The notes under the pieces are model-generated. The model made no database searches, was not told the origin of the DNA, and saw only the letters and a list, made by a program, of their open reading frames with translations. From Saccharomycopsis phalli (Eukaryota; Ascomycota; Saccharomycetes; Ascoideales; Saccharomycopsidaceae): a DNA stretch of 64,000 bases. The stretch covers positions 1,116,001 through 1,180,000 of the forward strand of contig CP073214.1 in assembly GCA_020342235.1 (NCBI GenBank). Reading direction: 5' to 3'. Position numbers and translations under genes: made by a program. Position 1 is the stretch's first letter, and each line of letters opens with the position of its first letter. Below, one piece after another: positions 62,757-64,000 of this stretch.

Positions 62757-63596
62757 TCATTTCAGACTTCCAACCACATTATAACAAATCTTGTCAACCA
62801 AGTAAAATATGCTCACCAACTTTTCACGGGGGACCAAAAACCATTCTCTATGAATCTTTCGACCATGTACAATACTGGAACAGTTATCGCAGTACAACTC
62901 CACTTTTCCATAGTGGGCTCGAATAGTCAGGTGTATAGTCTTCTCGACCTCAGGTAAGTTCCTTGCACAATAGAACCCACTACTATTAAATTTGAAACAC
63001 TTTAGTTGCGCATGGTCAAGTCTCTCCTTATTTCCAATATTCATCAACAATTTCTTGGAATTCTCCTTCAAATTTAGTCCGCGAAACAAACTCAGCAACG
63101 AGGTATCGCTGCTCTTCCTCAATACATCAGGCTCGATGATCGTAATGTCATGATTACACTGGTCTCTCCACTGATTTATGCGCTTCTCTACTTGGTTTGT
63201 GGTTAGTCCAATTTTGACCAAAATAAAATTTCTGGGGTTGAAGTTCTCCCATTGGCTCTCCCCGACTTGTATGCGAAGCCAGTCGGCCTGCTTCGGTGAC
63301 TTCAACAAAAGGTGAGTAAGCGTATATATATAAATATATCCCAGGTCATCCTTTCGTAATTCATTTCCTGGTTTATAATTCGGATTCGAAGAAAGGTGTA
63401 TTTTATAAGTAGCACCCGAAGGGCTAGGCTTGCTCGTATGGTTAATAGGTTTGTTTGGTTTGTTGGGCTTTGGACTTGGCGCATTTCCTATTGGTTCGTT
63501 GCCGTCTTGGTTTATATGCAAATGGCAATATTCCCCCAGGTTAATCGTTTTCTTACAGCGCACTCCTACTTTGGTGATGCCATGACACTGTGTCAT
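62757..63596 (-). CDS. T5orf172-domain protein (GIY-YIG-like), Mug113 type
   Basis: 279 aa. A small zinc-binding N-terminus, C-x9-C-x9-C-x-x-H (QCHGITKVGVRCKKTIN...YCHLH), is followed by a Pro/Asn/Lys-rich linker (KPNKPNKPINH). The T5orf172 domain is at about 85-255: GYIYIYTLTHLL, then ILVKIGLTTNQVEKRINQWR and a late GRKIHREWF. This domain is related to GIY-YIG nucleases; it occurs in phages and in fungal proteins such as S. pombe Mug113. GYIYIYTL would be the GIY-YIG-like strand and R in KRINQW the likely catalytic Arg. Function in yeasts is unknown. Confidence 0.8.
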   Translation of the reverse strand: MTQCHGITKVGVRCKKTINLGEYCHLHINQDGNEPIGNAPSPKPNKPNKPINHTSKPSPSGATYKIHLSSNPNYKPGNELRKDDLGYIYIYTLTHLLLKSPKQADWLRIQVGESQWENFNPRNFILVKIGLTTNQVEKRINQWRDQCNHDITIIEPDVLRKSSDTSLLSLFRGLNLKENSKKLLMNIGNKERLDHAQLKCFKFNSSGFYCARNLPEVEKTIHLTIRAHYGKVELYCDNCSSIVHGRKIHREWFLVPREKLVSIFYLVDKICYNVVGSLK

Positions 63597-63885
63597 TGAA
63601 TGAAAGCCTTCATGAGAGTTGATCTAGGTTTACGCAGGTCACATGCCACCTAGATGAGGGAAACAAAAGACATAGCAACTAGAATACGAGTCGATAGGAT
63701 GGTCAATATATATTCGTAGATTTGTTACAAGAGTATGTATTTGTGTCGCAAGCAGCTTCAGGTTTATGTATAGAACTCGTCAAACCGAAGTTGACTTGGA
63801 GATGCAGGGAGAAGATCAGCAAGAATTATTTCAACATGCCTAGCTACATATAGACGATAATCATTTATTCCTATTTTAACATAAC
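63597..63885. other. intergenic, no gene seen
   Basis: About 290 bp between the T5orf172 start and the SUB2 stop, without clear features. Confidence 0.5.
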
Positions 63886-64000
63886 TTAAGTATTCATATA
63901 AGTACTTGGGTCAACGCCCTCATCTGGGAACTCACTGATCTTGACATCAAATCTTTCTTGAATTTTAGCCAACATCTTCTCATCGTCCTCACTACTGACA
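63886..64000 (-). CDS. SUB2: 3' end of DEAD-box RNA helicase Sub2, cut by the window edge
   Basis: The last 37 codons are visible; the stop TAA is at 63886-63888. The tail reads [20 protein letters not shown] then STYMNT, almost the same as the C-terminus of S. cerevisiae Sub2 (UAP56 family), the helicase for spliceosome assembly and mRNA export through TREX. The start and helicase motifs lie outside the window. Confidence 0.9.
   Translation of the reverse strand, partial: VSSEDDEKMLAKIQERFDVKISEFPDEGVDPSTYMNT

Noticed and set aside
1-64000. LTR elements, DNA transposons and CRISPR-like arrays
   Set aside because: No reverse transcriptase, integrase or transposase core frame and no terminal repeats were seen. 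The tandem repeats have no spacers of the CRISPR kind.

Overview
The window is nuclear DNA from a budding yeast (Saccharomycotina), most likely of the CTG-Ser clade. Genes are dense, without introns and lie on both strands. Most have clear yeast orthologues (AKR1, SHE4, ALO1, RSC9, IMH1, DPC29, VMA7, CHS5, MUK1, MET22/HAL2, RIM8, DIP2, TRS85, EMP70, SUA7, TMS1, SUB2). The clade call rests on CTG codons at positions where the family carries serine (AKR1 codon 434, DIP2 codon 633). CTG should therefore be read as Ser throughout. Conceptual translations also show false upstream starts at GTG or TTG for several genes, so the starts given here are the first credible ATG.

Layout: (1) 0.2-7.1 kb: AKR1 (palmitoyltransferase), SHE4 (myosin chaperone) and a Zn2Cys6 regulator whose promoter holds CGG/CCG inverted repeats. 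(2) 7.1-14.4 kb: dihydroxyacetone kinase, ALO1 (erythroascorbate synthesis) and an Msc1/Ish1-type stress protein. (3) 14.6-23.5 kb: RSC9, an unknown gene, a BED-finger protein with a transposase-like tail, the Golgi golgin IMH1, and small membrane and mitochondrial proteins, two of which overlap tail to tail. (4) 23.5-31 kb: an APS/PAPS-type mitochondrial carrier, DPC29, VMA7 and CHS5, separated by many unrelated minisatellites. (5) 31-40 kb: MUK1, a 570-bp heptamer array, MET22/HAL2, RIM8 and a fungal LrgAB/PLGG1-like membrane protein. (6) 40.9-57 kb: DIP2, a Lon protease ending in a peroxisomal signal, a LYR protein, a small secreted protein with a Kex2-like site, TRS85, EMP70, a GIS2-like zinc-knuckle protein, SUA7 and TMS1. 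(7) 57-64 kb: a second Zn2Cys6 regulator, a tandem pair of alpha/beta hydrolases ending in AKL and SKL, a T5orf172 (GIY-YIG-like) gene, and the 3' end of SUB2.

Two themes join the genes. Three proteins carry C-terminal PTS1 tripeptides (ARL, AKL, SKL), which puts a Lon protease and two Lpx1-like hydrolases in peroxisomes. The mitochondrial APS/PAPS-type carrier and the PAP phosphatase both belong to sulfate-nucleotide metabolism. Promoters share two recurrent words: TTACCCGG (Reb1-like), upstream of at least six genes, and TCACGTG (Cbf1-like), upstream of about ten.

I found no tRNA, rRNA, CRISPR array, LTR element or DNA transposon. The most unusual features are the many private intergenic tandem repeats, the LrgAB-like transporter, the paired peroxisomal hydrolases, the small secreted protein and the BED/hAT-like gene. 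I saw no multi-gene system that is clearly undescribed.
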